DNA of 64,000 nt from Ruegeria sp. HKCCD8929 (GTDB lineage: Bacteria; Pseudomonadota; Alphaproteobacteria; Rhodobacterales; Rhodobacteraceae). Positions within the stretch are counted from its first letter, which is position 1; each line of letters opens with the position of its first letter. The stretch covers positions 95,686 through 159,685 of the forward strand of contig NZ_WPZY01000011.1 in the NCBI RefSeq assembly GCF_013031405.1, read 5' to 3'. Under the pieces are notes generated by a model, which saw nothing but the letters and a program-made list of their open reading frames with translations, made no database searches and was not told the origin of the DNA. This document shows positions 36,520-45,655 of the stretch, in pieces. The position numbers were made by a program, and so were the translations under genes.

Positions 36520-37508
36520 TCGATCTCCTGTTCCTTCAGCCAGTTCAGAATGCCCGCCACGGTGGCTTCGTTCTGCCCCGGCGACATGATGTCCCCGGCG
36601 ATGACATGCGCGTGGGGGTCGTCGTTCGGTTCCAAAACGACCCGTTGTATGGTCGCCGGTCCACCCCAGTCGCCTGCAATCCGATGGGTGATGTCATGTC
36701 GCACAACCTTATCGTCATCCGAGAACCGGAACAGCGCCGGGATTTGAGCCCGGGCGAAATCCAGTGCGACCACCTCTTTGACCAGCGCCGAGAGGGGCAC
36801 GATGGCCTCCCATGAATAGCGCGTGGTCCAATAGGTGTTCTTGTCGGGGTGCGGGTCGGATTCGCCGCGCTCGCCGCCCATGACCAGCGGCAACCAGTAC
36901 CGCGCGCCGGGCAGGGTCGGCACCCAGGCCGCCCCGGAGTTCACACCAAAATTGGGCGAGACGAACACCATGGCGGCGACATCCTTGCTGAGCTCGGGAT
37001 GCAGCGCCGCGGCGGCGGACAGCGTGCCGCCGGTCGAGGTGGAAATCACCACCACTTTATCGCCCACCGCCCGCGCCGCGGCCAGAGCCTCGGCGGCGTC
37101 GCGCATCCAGCCCGAGGCGGTGCCTTGGGCCATCGCCGCGCTGCCGCGCCCGTGGCCCTGCAGGCGGGTATAGACGAGATTGGCGCCCAGCGCCTGCGCC
37201 ACCTTGTCGGGCACCGGGCGGATCTCTTGCGACGTGGCTGAAAACCCGTGGATATAAAGCACCGCATACGGCGTGCGCTGTTCCTCGGCCCCCGGCTGCC
37301 AGATCACCCGTTTCTCGACGCCGGGCGTGATGTCGTCAAAACCGGATTCGATGCTCTCGAAATAGACCTGAACCCCTTCGCCGAATTTGCCCGGATCGAA
37401 TGACGGCGACAGGTCGACCTCTTCATAGGGTCCGACCACCCACAGCACGCCGCCTACGATCATCAGGGCCAGCAAAAGCCGCCCCAGCAGCCAACCGAAC
37501 ATCCGCAT
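36516..37508 (-). CDS. Membrane-anchored alpha/beta hydrolase
   Basis: 330 residues from ATG 37508 ([20 protein letters not shown]), which overlaps the upstream stop as TGATG; ATG 37502 is an alternative. One N-terminal helix anchors the protein, with the catalytic domain likely in the periplasm. The oxyanion region LYIHGFSATSQEI, elbow VVISTSTGGTLSA (Ser nucleophile), acid in FRFSDDDKVV and His in DDPHAHVIAGD are visible. It could be a carboxylesterase or lysophospholipase; substrate unknown. Confidence 0.86.
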   Translation of the reverse strand: MRMFGWLLGRLLLALMIVGGVLWVVGPYEEVDLSPSFDPGKFGEGVQVYFESIESGFDDITPGVEKRVIWQPGAEEQRTPYAVLYIHGFSATSQEIRPVPDKVAQALGANLVYTRLQGHGRGSAAMAQGTASGWMRDAAEALAAARAVGDKVVVISTSTGGTLSAAAALHPELSKDVAAMVFVSPNFGVNSGAAWVPTLPGARYWLPLVMGGERGESDPHPDKNTYWTTRYSWEAIVPLSALVKEVVALDFARAQIPALFRFSDDDKVVRHDITHRIAGDWGGPATIQRVVLEPNDDPHAHVIAGDIMSPGQNEATVAGILNWLKEQEIE

Positions 37509-38257
37509 CAGGCCTCTCCCATCACGTCCAGCACCGCCTGTTCGATCAGGCCCAGGCAAGGCCCGTCGGAGAACCGGTGGTCGGCATCCTTGACCAGGAG
37601 CAGGCGCATGTCGTCACAGGTGACATGACCCATCAGCCGCAGGGCGGTTTCGGTCGAGACGGCGGTATCGGCGGTGCCTTGCAGGCAGCGCATCGGGAAC
37701 GGCAGGTTCAACGGCTGCCGCAGGACTAGCCGTTCCCGTCCGTCCTCGATCATCCGCTTGGTGATGATATAGGGCTCCATGTAGTCCGAGGGCAGTTCCA
37801 CATGGCCCACCTCTTCCAGTGCCGCCTTCTGGTCGTCGCTGAACGAGGCCCAATAGCCATTCTCGGTGAAATCTGGCGCGGCAGCGATGGTCACCATACC
37901 GGCGATCCGGTCCGGCATCGCGCGTGCCAGCAACAGCGCCTGCCAGCCCCCCATGGAGGACCCCACCACGATCAGCGGCCCCTCGGTCAGGGCCGAGACG
38001 GCGGCCACCGTGTCCTCATGCCAGTCGCCGATGCAGCCCTCTGCAAAAGTGCCCGAACTCTCCCCATGCCCGGAATAGTCGAACCGCAGATAGCCCTGCC
38101 CGCGCGCCTGCGCCCAGGCCTCAAGATGCACCGCCTTGGTGCCCTCCATATCCGACTTGAGCCCGCCCAGAAACACGATGGTGGGCCCTGCCCCCTCACT
38201 CCGGTGATAGGCCAGCCGCCGCCCTTGCGGCGTCTCCAGAAAATCCGTCGCTGCCAT
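37508..38257 (-). CDS. Alpha/beta hydrolase (ABHD10/thioesterase-like)
   Basis: 249 residues. [30 protein letters not shown] and [15 protein letters not shown] (Ser nucleophile) resemble the ABHD10 acyl-protein thioesterase group; [13 protein letters not shown] and KDADHRFSD give the Asp and His. Cytosolic. First gene of the minus-strand operon and divergent from thrS. Confidence 0.88.
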   Translation of the reverse strand: MAATDFLETPQGRRLAYHRSEGAGPTIVFLGGLKSDMEGTKAVHLEAWAQARGQGYLRFDYSGHGESSGTFAEGCIGDWHEDTVAAVSALTEGPLIVVGSSMGGWQALLLARAMPDRIAGMVTIAAAPDFTENGYWASFSDDQKAALEEVGHVELPSDYMEPYIITKRMIEDGRERLVLRQPLNLPFPMRCLQGTADTAVSTETALRLMGHVTCDDMRLLLVKDADHRFSDGPCLGLIEQAVLDVMGEA

Positions 38258-38344
38258 GAAATCCTCATTGCTTTTCCAGCATCATGCACGCCCCGCCCCC
38301 AAGTGCAATTCCCCGCTTCCTTGCTTCATCTTTTCCAAAATACT

Positions 38345-38376
38345 CCGGGGAGCGCGAGGGGCTGGCCCCTCGCTCC
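38345..38376. repeat. Dispersed palindromic repeat, copy 1
   Basis: A 32-base block from 38345 is identical to one at 57100-57131. GGAGCGCGAGGGG (38349-38361) pairs with CCCCTCGCTCC (38366-38376) around CTGG with a two-base bulge. The flank before it (CTTC..CT.TTCC.AAATA) is also similar in both copies, giving about 50 related bases. Copy 1 lies between divergent promoters, so it is not simply a terminator. Confidence 0.8.
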
Positions 38377-38473
38377 GCCCCTTGACACGCGCGCACCCTC
38401 CTGCCACATGGGCCGGACATCACAACCCGCAACCGGGCGTTCAGTGGGCGCCAAACCGACGAGGAGTGCCGAT

Positions 38474-40444
38474 ATGGCCACCGCGCTACAAACAGACTCA
38501 CAATCCGTCTCCCTTACCTTTCCCGATGGCAATGCACGATCCTATGACGCGGGCGTGACCCCTGCGCAGGTGGCGGCCGATATCTCGACCTCGCTGGCGA
38601 AAAAGGCCATCTCGGCCACGGTCAACGGCCAGCATTGGGACCTGCAATGGCCCATTGAGGCCGACGCCGACATCGCCATCCACACCATGAAGGACGAGGC
38701 GCAGGCCAATGAGCTGATCCGCCACGATCTGGCGCATATCATGGCGCGCGCGGTGCAGGAAATCTGGCCCGACACCCAGGTCACCATCGGCCCCGTCATC
38801 GAAAACGGCTGGTATTACGATTTCGACCGGGCCGAGCCGTTCACGCCCGAGGACCTCGGGCTGATCGAGAAAAAGATGAAGGAAATCATCAACAAGCGCG
38901 AGCCGGTGACGACCGAGGTCTGGGACCGGAGCCGCGCGGTCGATTTCTACACCGAGAACAACGAGCCTTACAAAGTCGAGCTGATCGACGCCATTCCCGG
39001 CGATGAGCCGCTGCGCATGTACTGGCATGGCGACTGGCAGGACCTGTGCCGCGGCCCGCACCTGCAGCATACCGGTCAGGTGCCGGGCGACGCGTTCAAG
39101 CTGATGTCCATCGCGGGCGCCTATTGGCGCGGTGACAGCAACCGCCCGATGCTGCAGCGCATTTATGGCTGTGCCTTTACCGGCAAGGAAAAGCTCAAGG
39201 CGCATCTGCACATGCTGGAGGAGGCCGCCAAGCGCGACCACCGCAAGCTGGGCAAAGAAATGAACCTGTTCCACATGCAGGAAGAGGCCCCCGGTCAGGT
39301 GTTCTGGCATCCCAATGGCTGGACCATCTACACCACGCTGCAGGACTACATGCGCCGCAAGCAGCGGGCCGCCGGCTACAAGGAGGTCAACACGCCTCAG
39401 GTGGTGGACCGCAAGCTGTGGGAGGCCTCGGGCCACTGGGACAAGTATCAGGAGCATATGTTCATCGTCGAAGTCGATGAGGAGCACGCGCGCGAAAAGG
39501 CAATCAACGCGCTCAAGCCAATGAACTGCCCCTGCCATGTGCAGGTGTTCAATCAGGGGCTCAAGAGCTATCGCGAACTGCCGCTGCGGCTGGCCGAGTT
39601 CGGCTCGTGCTCGCGCTATGAACCATCGGGCGCGCTGCACGGGATCATGCGGGTGCGTGGGTTCACGCAGGATGACGGTCATATCTTCTGCACCGAAGAT
39701 CAGATCGAGGCCGAATGCGCGGCGTTCCTGGAATACCTCTCATCTGTCTACACCGATCTCGGCTTCGAGAAATTCGAGATCATGTTCGCCACCCGCCCGG
39801 AAAAGCGCGTGGGGAGTGAGGAAAGCTGGGATCACGTGGAAAGCGCGCTGGAAAAGGCGATCAAGGCCACCGGGCATTCCTATACGCTCGATCCCGGCGA
39901 AGGCGCCTTCTATGGCCCCAAGCTGGATTTCAAGCTGACCGACGCCATCGGTCGGGAATGGCAGTGCGGCACCTTCCAGGTGGATCCGAACCTGCCGGAA
40001 CGGCTGGGTGCGACCTATATCGGCGAGGACGGGGCCAAGCACCGTCCCTACATGCTGCACCGCGCCTGCCTGGGCTCGTTCGAGCGGTTCATCGGCATCC
40101 TGATCGAGAACCACGCGGGCAAGCTGCCGTTCTGGCTGGCGCCGCGTCAGGTGGTCGTCGCCTCGATCACTTCTGAGGCGGATGACTATGTCCAGGAGGT
40201 CGTCGAAACTCTGCGCGCGGCCGGTATCCGGGTCGAGGCCGACATCCGCAACGAAAAGATCAACTACAAGGTCCGCGAGCATTCGGTGGGCAAGGTGCCG
40301 GTGATTCTGGCTGTCGGCCACCGCGAGGTTGAAAAGCGCACCGTCAGCGTCCGCCGCCTGGGTGAAAAGCAGACCAGCGTCCAGCCGCTGGCGGATGTAA
40401 CAAAAGAGCTGGCCCGCGCCGCGACCCCGCCCGATCTGCTGTAA
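38474..40444 (+). CDS. thrS: Threonyl-tRNA synthetase
   Basis: 656 residues from ATG 38474 with GAGGAG 7 bases upstream. An N-terminal TGS domain ([16 protein letters not shown]), the editing domain with [17 protein letters not shown] and the [11 protein letters not shown] zinc/editing segment, the class II core ([10 protein letters not shown] with a zinc Cys, [31 protein letters not shown]) and a C-terminal anticodon-binding domain ([11 protein letters not shown]) appear in order. The frame stays open upstream but without family features. Confidence 0.97.
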   Translation: MATALQTDSQSVSLTFPDGNARSYDAGVTPAQVAADISTSLAKKAISATVNGQHWDLQWPIEADADIAIHTMKDEAQANELIRHDLAHIMARAVQEIWPDTQVTIGPVIENGWYYDFDRAEPFTPEDLGLIEKKMKEIINKREPVTTEVWDRSRAVDFYTENNEPYKVELIDAIPGDEPLRMYWHGDWQDLCRGPHLQHTGQVPGDAFKLMSIAGAYWRGDSNRPMLQRIYGCAFTGKEKLKAHLHMLEEAAKRDHRKLGKEMNLFHMQEEAPGQVFWHPNGWTIYTTLQDYMRRKQRAAGYKEVNTPQVVDRKLWEASGHWDKYQEHMFIVEVDEEHAREKAINALKPMNCPCHVQVFNQGLKSYRELPLRLAEFGSCSRYEPSGALHGIMRVRGFTQDDGHIFCTEDQIEAECAAFLEYLSSVYTDLGFEKFEIMFATRPEKRVGSEESWDHVESALEKAIKATGHSYTLDPGEGAFYGPKLDFKLTDAIGREWQCGTFQVDPNLPERLGATYIGEDGAKHRPYMLHRACLGSFERFIGILIENHAGKLPFWLAPRQVVVASITSEADDYVQEVVETLRAAGIRVEADIRNEKINYKVREHSVGKVPVILAVGHREVEKRTVSVRRLGEKQTSVQPLADVTKELARAATPPDLL

Positions 40445-40500
40445 CATTCGGCGGAAATTCACCTGCAATCCGGCCCCAAACCGTGGGTCGGATTGTAACA

Positions 40501-40587
40501 TTTCAAGATTTTCACTTGAAAAACAGATTGTTAACCAGAGCTGAGCCATGACAAAGCCTGACGGGCTTGTGAGACACGGGCTCGTGA
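40501..40587 (+). promoter_or_regulatory. Palindrome and direct repeats upstream of the bufferin operon
   Basis: In the 221-base thrS-bufA gap, TTTCAAG (40501-40507) and CTTGAAA (40515-40521) form a perfect inverted repeat with 7 bases between. ACGGGCTTGTGA (40561-40572) and ACGGGCTCGTGA (40576-40587) are direct repeats 15 bases apart with one mismatch. They could be the thrS terminator and operator sites for copper- or ECF-sigma-controlled expression; no known consensus was matched. Confidence 0.4.
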
Positions 40588-40665
40588 ATTCAACTGCGGC
40601 GCCCAAGTCGCTACCTTTGAGTTCGTAAGCAACAGACATACGCAGTCATCAAGAGGATTTCCGAG

Positions 40666-40968
40666 ATGTCGAATACCGCAAAAACCCTGGTCATCGCCAG
40701 TGCCGTCGCAGCAGCCATGACCGGCGCCGCCACCACCGCAAGCGCACAGGCCAAAGAAAAGTGCTATGGCGTGTCGCTGGCCGGTCAGAACGACTGCGCC
40801 GCCGGCCCCGGCACCACCTGCGCGGGCACCTCGACCGTCGATTATCAGGGCAACGCCTGGACCCTGGTGGATGCAGGCACTTGCGAATCCATCGAACTTC
40901 CGGCTCAGGCAGACGGCACGGACCGCAAGGGCTCGCTCGAGGCGCTGGAACGCGACCTGCCGGCATAA
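40666..40968 (+). CDS. bufA1: Bufferin precursor peptide, DUF2282 family (BufA1-like)
   Basis: 100 residues. A signal peptide (about 1-29, ending TASAQA) precedes a short mature peptide with four Cys at about 33, 44, 52 and 73 in [25 protein letters not shown] and DAGTCESIE, the DUF2282 signature. Bufferins are long RiPPs exported to the periplasm, where Cys residues, some converted to thiooxazole by an MNIO enzyme, bind copper. It is followed by DUF692, DUF2063 and DoxX genes, the standard buf order. A hairpin separates it from the enzyme genes. Confidence 0.92.
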   Translation: MSNTAKTLVIASAVAAAMTGAATTASAQAKEKCYGVSLAGQNDCAAGPGTTCAGTSTVDYQGNAWTLVDAGTCESIELPAQADGTDRKGSLEALERDLPA

Positions 40969-40985
40969 TCCGGACGTAAATGACC

Positions 40986-41015
40986 GGGGGCGGGCCTGTT
41001 GAATGGCCTGCCCCC
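40986..41015 (+). terminator. Inter-cistronic hairpin between bufA and bufB
   Basis: GGGGGCGGGCC (40986-40996) pairs with GGCCTGCCCCC (41005-41015), one G-T pair, loop TGTTGAAT, then AATTTCATTTT. Placed 17 bases after the precursor stop and 15 before the enzyme ribosome site, it probably acts as a partial terminator or 3' stabiliser, giving more precursor than enzyme. Confidence 0.65.
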
Positions 41016-41043
41016 AATTTCATTTTCCGCAGGAGACAGGGTG

Positions 41044-41901
41044 ATGTTGGATAGTGCGAACAGGTCGAACCGCCTGCCCGCCGCGCCGGGCGTCGGTTAC
41101 AAGCCCCAGCACTTTGCCCAGATCCTCGAAGCAGCCGCCCCGGTGGAATGGCTGGAAATCCATGCCGAAAACTACATGGGCGACGGTGGCCGCCCGCTGG
41201 CGCAGCTGCGCCATCTTTCCGAACAGTTTCCGATCTCGGTCCACGGCGTCGGCCTGTCCATTGGCGGCGAAGGCGCGCTGGACCCCGATCATCTGGCCCG
41301 GCTGAAACATCTGGTGGGCTGGCTCGACCCGGCCAGCTTTTCCGAGCATCTGGCCTGGTCCACCCATGACAGCCATTTCCTGAACGACCTGCTGCCCCTG
41401 CCCTATACCGACGCCACGCTGAACCGCGTGTGCGAACATATCGATCAGGTGCAGGAGGTGGTCGGACGGCAGATGCTGCTGGAAAACCCCTCGAGCTATC
41501 TGGCCTTTGACGAAAGCACCTGGGCCGAGCCCGATTTCCTGCGCGAAATCGCGCGGCGCACCGGCTGCGGGCTACTGCTGGATGTGAATAACGTCTTTGT
41601 CTCGGCCACCAATCTCGATTACTCGCCGCAAGGCTATATCGACGCCTATCCGCTTGAGAAGGTGGGGGAAATCCATCTGGGCGGACATGACGAGGATGAG
41701 GACGATCATGGCCGCCCGCTGCTGATCGACAGCCATGGGCGCGAGGTTGTGGACCCGGTCTGGAGCCTGCTGGATTACGTGCTGGACCGCTCGGGCCCCA
41801 AGCCGGTCCTGATCGAATGGGACACGGATGTGCCGGACTGGCCGGTCCTGCGCGACGAGGCGGTGCGCGCCCAGACCGCGCTGGAGCGTATCCCGGCATG
41901 A
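41044..41901 (+). CDS. bufB1: MNIO enzyme, DUF692 family (BufB1-like)
   Basis: 285 residues from ATG 41044, 8 bases after AGGAG. DUF692 proteins are multinuclear non-haem iron oxidative enzymes with a TIM barrel; the metal-binding residues are seen in GYKPQHF, WLEIHAENYMGDGG, ISVHGVGLSIGG, FSEHLAWSTHDSHFLNDLLP, LLENPSSYL, LDVNNVFVSATN and EIHLGGHDED. It should oxidise Cys residues of the preceding DUF2282 peptide in the cytosol before export. The stop overlaps the next start (ATGA). Confidence 0.95.
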   Translation: MLDSANRSNRLPAAPGVGYKPQHFAQILEAAAPVEWLEIHAENYMGDGGRPLAQLRHLSEQFPISVHGVGLSIGGEGALDPDHLARLKHLVGWLDPASFSEHLAWSTHDSHFLNDLLPLPYTDATLNRVCEHIDQVQEVVGRQMLLENPSSYLAFDESTWAEPDFLREIARRTGCGLLLDVNNVFVSATNLDYSPQGYIDAYPLEKVGEIHLGGHDEDEDDHGRPLLIDSHGREVVDPVWSLLDYVLDRSGPKPVLIEWDTDVPDWPVLRDEAVRAQTALERIPA

Positions 41902-42653
41902 GCGTGTCGCAGGACATGTTCCGCGGCGCCCTTTTGGACGCCGCACAGCCAGTGCCACAGGGCCTGAGCGATGCGTATGACCGCCCCGCCGGCCGCCGCT
42001 TCAGCGTCTATCGCAACAACGTCGCCGTCTCGCTGACCGAAGCGATGCATCAGGCGTTTCCGGTCATCACCAAGCTGCTGGGGCCACAGAACATGGACGG
42101 GCTGTCTGGCATCTTCCTGCGCCAGCACCCGCCGTCATCGCCACTGATGATGTTTTACGGCAAGGCGTTTCCCGAGTTTCTGGCGGGCATGGAGCAATTG
42201 GCCCATCTGGGGTATCTTCCGGATGTGGCGCGGCTGGAACTTACGCTACGCCGGTCCTACCACGCGGCCGACAGCGCTGCGATTGCGCCTGAGGCGCTGG
42301 CCATCGATCCCGAGGAGCTGATGCGCGCGCGGTTGAAATTTGCCCCGGCGATGGAGATCTTGCGTTCCCCCTGGCCGGTCCATGCGATCTGGCGCTTCAA
42401 CACCGAGGAGGGTGCGCCGAAACCGCAGGCCGGGGCTCAGGATGTTCTGATCACCCGGGCCGAGTTCGATCCCGCCCCCCATCTGCTGCCCGCAGGCGGG
42501 GCCGACTGGATCGACGCCCTGCGCGCCGGACAGACCGTCGGCGAGGCCCACGAAACCGCGCTCGCCACAGTCCCGGATTTCGATCTGGGCGCCACGCTGG
42601 CCCTGCTCTTGCAGGGCAACGCCATCACTTCACTCACCACCAACAAAGGATGA
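41898..42653 (+). CDS. bufC1: MNIO partner protein, DUF2063 family (BufC1-like)
   Basis: 251 residues from ATG 41898, coupled to bufB. The N-terminal DUF2063 domain reads FSVYRNNVAVSLTEAMHQAF, VITKLLG and FLRQHPPSSPLMMFYG; a C-terminal wing-like domain follows (SPWPVHAIWRFN). In known systems this protein recognises the precursor leader and presents it to the DUF692 enzyme. The genes end 4 bases before the DoxX start. Confidence 0.92.
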   Translation: MSVSQDMFRGALLDAAQPVPQGLSDAYDRPAGRRFSVYRNNVAVSLTEAMHQAFPVITKLLGPQNMDGLSGIFLRQHPPSSPLMMFYGKAFPEFLAGMEQLAHLGYLPDVARLELTLRRSYHAADSAAIAPEALAIDPEELMRARLKFAPAMEILRSPWPVHAIWRFNTEEGAPKPQAGAQDVLITRAEFDPAPHLLPAGGADWIDALRAGQTVGEAHETALATVPDFDLGATLALLLQGNAITSLTTNKG

Positions 42654-42657
42654 GGCC

Positions 42658-43221
42658 ATGCACGCACTAGTCTCGATTCACAACAAAATCTTCGATCTTG
42701 TCGAAAAGGCCGGGGACTGGTTGCTGCCGCTATTCGCGCGTTTCACCTTTGCAGCGGTTCTGCTGATCTACTACTGGAATTCCGGAAAAACCAAGCTCGG
42801 TGAGGGAATTTTGGGCATTTTCAACCCTTCGATCGGCGCCTATTCGCAGATCTTCCCGAAACAGCTTGAAGCCGTGGGTTATGACACCTCGCAGTTCGGT
42901 CTGTTTCACTGGGCGGTCGTGATGGCGGGCACCTATGCCGAGTTCATTCTGCCGCTGCTGATCGTGATCGGGCTGGCCACCCGTCTGGCGGCGCTGGGGA
43001 TGATCGGCTTTGTGGTGGTGCAGTCGCTGACCGACGTCTACGGGCATGGCGCAACCGATCTGGCGACGCTGGGCGCGTGGTTCGACAATCAGGCCAGCGG
43101 CGTGATCATGGATCAGCGGCTGTTCTGGGTGTTCCTGCTGACTTTCATCGTGGTCAAGGGGGCTGGTGTTCTGTCGGTGGACGCGCTGTTGCGGCGCCGG
43201 GCGGAACCGGCGATGGCCTGA
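42658..43221 (+). CDS. DoxX family membrane protein (BufD-like)
   Basis: 187 residues with four helices (about 25-40, 75-95, 100-120, 155-172). LLPLFARFTFAAVLLIYYWNSG, PLLIVIGLATRLAALG and QSLTDVYGHGATDLATLG match the DoxX fold that often completes buf operons. Its job there is unknown; DoxX relatives handle thiol or sulfite redox chemistry at the membrane. Last gene of the bufferin operon, followed by a terminator. Confidence 0.88.
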   Translation: MHALVSIHNKIFDLVEKAGDWLLPLFARFTFAAVLLIYYWNSGKTKLGEGILGIFNPSIGAYSQIFPKQLEAVGYDTSQFGLFHWAVVMAGTYAEFILPLLIVIGLATRLAALGMIGFVVVQSLTDVYGHGATDLATLGAWFDNQASGVIMDQRLFWVFLLTFIVVKGAGVLSVDALLRRRAEPAMA

Positions 43222-43245
43222 CCTCAACCCCGTGAATGTGTTGGA

Positions 43246-43272
43246 CACCGGCCTGCAAGGGCCGGTGTTTTT
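43246..43272 (+). terminator. Intrinsic terminator of the bufferin operon
   Basis: CACCGGCC (43246-43253) pairs perfectly with GGCCGGTG (43260-43267) and is followed by TTTTT. It also lies before the convergent 43276-43644 gene's stop. Confidence 0.85.
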
Positions 43273-43275
43273 GAT

Positions 43276-43644
43276 TCAGAAATGCGCCTTGGGTTCATCC
43301 GGCTTGCCCGCCGCGATGGCCAGCACCCCGGCGACACCGGCAAACGCGACCGGGAACATGGTGAAGACGTTGAAGCCGAAGGCGTAATACATCCCCGCCG
43401 CCGACGCGAGCAGCAGGATGCCGCCCCAGAGCGCCCTCGCCCGGGCCATGGCGCCCCCGGCGATGGCCAGCATCGGCGCCACAATCGACATCACCTGTAT
43501 CAGATCCGCATTCTCGACCTGTTCGGCGATGCCCTCGATCTCACCGAAATGCTCGATGGCCTCGATATAGCCAAAGCCGAAAAACCCGACGATCATTCCG
43601 ATCAGACCGGCGATCACACCCAGTACCAGTGCCGCGTTGCGCAT
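43276..43644 (-). CDS. Small four-helix membrane protein, unknown
   Basis: 122 residues with four hydrophobic segments (about 4-28, 50-65, 70-86, 88-111), of which the first has a glycine-rich GMIVGFFGFGYIEA pattern. C-terminal tail KPDEPKAHF is polar. No family recognised; similar small proteins are frequent in roseobacters (inference). Convergent with the bufferin operon and 41 bases downstream of the arsC-like gene, so possibly cotranscribed with it. Confidence 0.72.
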   Translation of the reverse strand: MRNAALVLGVIAGLIGMIVGFFGFGYIEAIEHFGEIEGIAEQVENADLIQVMSIVAPMLAIAGGAMARARALWGGILLLASAAGMYYAFGFNVFTMFPVAFAGVAGVLAIAAGKPDEPKAHF

Positions 43645-43685
43645 ACTCTTTCTCCGTTACCGTGAGAGTGCAGATAAGGGCGCGA

Positions 43686-44003
43686 TCAGCCGACGCCAAG
43701 GGCTGTGCGCGTTTCGGCGTTCCACCCAAGGTAGAGCTCTCCGTCCCGTTCGATCAGCGGGCGCTTCATCAGGGCCGGGTGGTCGGCCAGCAGGTCGGCC
43801 GGGGCGCGGGCACGCTCGGTCTCGTCCAATCCGCGCCATGTCGTTGAGCGGGTGTTGAGCAAGGTCTCGCCGAACCGCGTCAAGGCCTGCGCCAGAACAT
43901 CTTGTGGCAAACCGTCCGAGCGCACGTCGACAAACTGCGCGTCCGGCAATAATTTCAGCGCCTTACGGCAGGTGTCGCAGGATTTCAGGCCAAAAAGCCG
44001 CAT
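43686..44003 (-). CDS. ArsC/Spx-family reductase-like protein
   Basis: 105 residues with a thioredoxin-like fold: LFGLKSCDTCRKALK at the start (Cys9-x2-Cys12), FVDVRSDGLPQDVL, LLNTRSTTWRGL and the cis-Pro region MKRPLIERDGELYLGW. It belongs to the ArsC/YffB group, whose members may reduce arsenate or other substrates with glutathione; without arsenic genes nearby the substrate is uncertain. Confidence 0.88.
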   Translation of the reverse strand: MRLFGLKSCDTCRKALKLLPDAQFVDVRSDGLPQDVLAQALTRFGETLLNTRSTTWRGLDETERARAPADLLADHPALMKRPLIERDGELYLGWNAETRTALGVG

Positions 44004-44175
44004 GGATTATCCCTCTCCCATTTTGCTCATTTTGTGGACAATGCGCGATATCCCACCGCCTTGTCCTTGATTTTTTGCTTTAGCGTGTAATTGTGAGGCA
44101 GGCGAAACCTGCGCTTGAAACCGGTCCGGGACCAATACCTGTCCGCCTTTGGGAGTTGGCATCGTCATTTACTAC

Positions 44176-44192
44176 CCCACAAATCCTGTGGG
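44176..44192 (+). promoter_or_regulatory. Leader hairpin of the cold-shock gene
   Basis: CCCACA (44176-44181) pairs with TGTGGG (44187-44192) about 30 bases before the start codon and just before the AAGGAG ribosome site. It may be part of a temperature-sensitive 5' leader, as in other csp mRNAs. Confidence 0.4.
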
Positions 44193-44221
44193 CCACGTGC
44201 AAGTAGAAGGAGACACGGGAC

Positions 44222-44428
44222 ATGCCAACCGGCACCGTGAAATGGTTCAATACGACCAAGGGTTATGGTTTTATTGCGCCCGACGAAGGTGGCAAAGATG
44301 TGTTTGTTCATATCTCGGCCGTAGAGCGTTCCGGACTGACCGGGCTCGCCGACAACCAGAAGGTTTCCTATGAACTTCAGGATGGACGCGACGGCCGCCA
44401 GATGGCCGGAGAATTGAAACCTTTGTAA
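44222..44428 (+). CDS. Cold-shock protein (CspA family)
   Basis: 68 residues, a single cold-shock domain with RNP1 KGYGFI and RNP2 VFVHIS motifs (TGTVKWFNTTKGYGFIAPD). It binds single-stranded RNA and prevents structure. AAGGAG lies 9 bases upstream, with a leader hairpin. The preceding 218-base gap contains its promoter region, though I cannot define boxes with confidence. Confidence 0.96.
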   Translation: MPTGTVKWFNTTKGYGFIAPDEGGKDVFVHISAVERSGLTGLADNQKVSYELQDGRDGRQMAGELKPL

Positions 44429-44548
44429 TTCGTTTTCCGTATTCACGACGGGACTATCCAAAAAAGGTCGGCGGCCTGGGCTTGGCCGTTGACCGTTACG
44501 TTGGCGTGATCCCCCTGTCCGACCGCTATGCGGCCCGGAAGGTCGCGC

Positions 44549-45460
44549 TCAGCCTTCCCGAATGACCGCCTCGAACTCACGCCATTCCCGCGCCGACAGG
44601 CCCGAGTTTTCCTGTGTCACATCCTCGCCCTTGAGCATCCGGCGCAGGGTTTCGACCATCTGCGCCGACAGGTTCACAGCGCCCAGCCGGTAATCCTCGA
44701 ACGCCCTGTAGGCGAAGGGCACCCAGTCGGCGACGATGGCGCACATCGCTTCGGCATAGACGCGAATCTCGTATTGCGCGTGGGCATCGGCGCGCAGCCG
44801 CAGGAAGTGGAACAGGTTGTGCAGGTCCACCTTCCAGTACCATTGGGTGTAGACATTGGCGGGCAGGTTCATCCGCGCCAGTTCCCGCGCCAGCCCCTGC
44901 TGGCCGTCCTGGCTGATCATCGCCTCGTAATTGTCGTAGCAGCGGGCGCTGTCGGCCTTGAGCATCTCCAGCACGCGCGCGGCCTCGGCCCCCTCAAGTG
45001 CGGACCCGCGGCCCTGATTGTTAATCTCGGACTGCGCGGCGACATGTTCGGGCGCCGGGATATAGAATTCGCGGTCGAGGATCGAATAGCGGGCGGAGTA
45101 TTCGTTCACGTTGGCGGTGCGGTGGCGGATCCACTGGCGGGCGACGAAAACCGGCAGTTTCACATGCAGCTTGATTTCGCACATCTCGAACGGGGTCGAG
45201 TGCCAGTGGCGCATGAGATAACGGATCAACCCCTCGTCATTCTGCACCGATTTGGTGCCCTTGCCGTAAGACACCCGCGCCGCCTGACAGATCGCGGCAT
45301 CGTCGCCCATATAGTCGATCACCCGGACAAAGCCGTGATCCAGCACCGGATGGGCGGTGTAAAGGTGATCCTCCATCCCCGGCGCGACCACGCGGCGTGT
45401 CTGCTGCGATTGCGCGCGCTGCGCCTCGATCTCGGCCAGTTGCTCAGGCGAAAGCGGCAT
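44549..45460 (-). CDS. thyX: FAD-dependent thymidylate synthase
   Basis: 303 residues. The ThyX signature RHR-x7-S is present in [37 protein letters not shown] and the C-terminal YRLGAVNLS are also conserved. It makes dTMP from dUMP using methylene-tetrahydrofolate and FAD. Length is slightly above the usual 230-270 because of N-terminal and C-terminal extensions common in alphaproteobacteria. Confidence 0.97.
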   Translation of the reverse strand: MPLSPEQLAEIEAQRAQSQQTRRVVAPGMEDHLYTAHPVLDHGFVRVIDYMGDDAAICQAARVSYGKGTKSVQNDEGLIRYLMRHWHSTPFEMCEIKLHVKLPVFVARQWIRHRTANVNEYSARYSILDREFYIPAPEHVAAQSEINNQGRGSALEGAEAARVLEMLKADSARCYDNYEAMISQDGQQGLARELARMNLPANVYTQWYWKVDLHNLFHFLRLRADAHAQYEIRVYAEAMCAIVADWVPFAYRAFEDYRLGAVNLSAQMVETLRRMLKGEDVTQENSGLSAREWREFEAVIREG

Positions 45461-45655
45461 GGGGGCTCCTTTCCGGAAATGAGTCGGGTCCCACTATATC
45501 TCTGCCAAACAGGAACCGGAACCGCGACATAAGGTATTGATGCAGATTATCTGGGGTCGCGTGCCCCGCCCCGGTTTCCGGGCCCGCGCCCCTCGACACC
45601 GGCGCGGGGCGCGCTAATCTTCGTGCCAGCGAAATACCACGAAGGATGGCACGAG

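Noticed and set aside
44528..45532. A 334-codon plus-strand frame opposite thyX.
   Set aside because: ThyX signature RHR-x7-S is on the minus strand; the plus frame is a codon-bias shadow.
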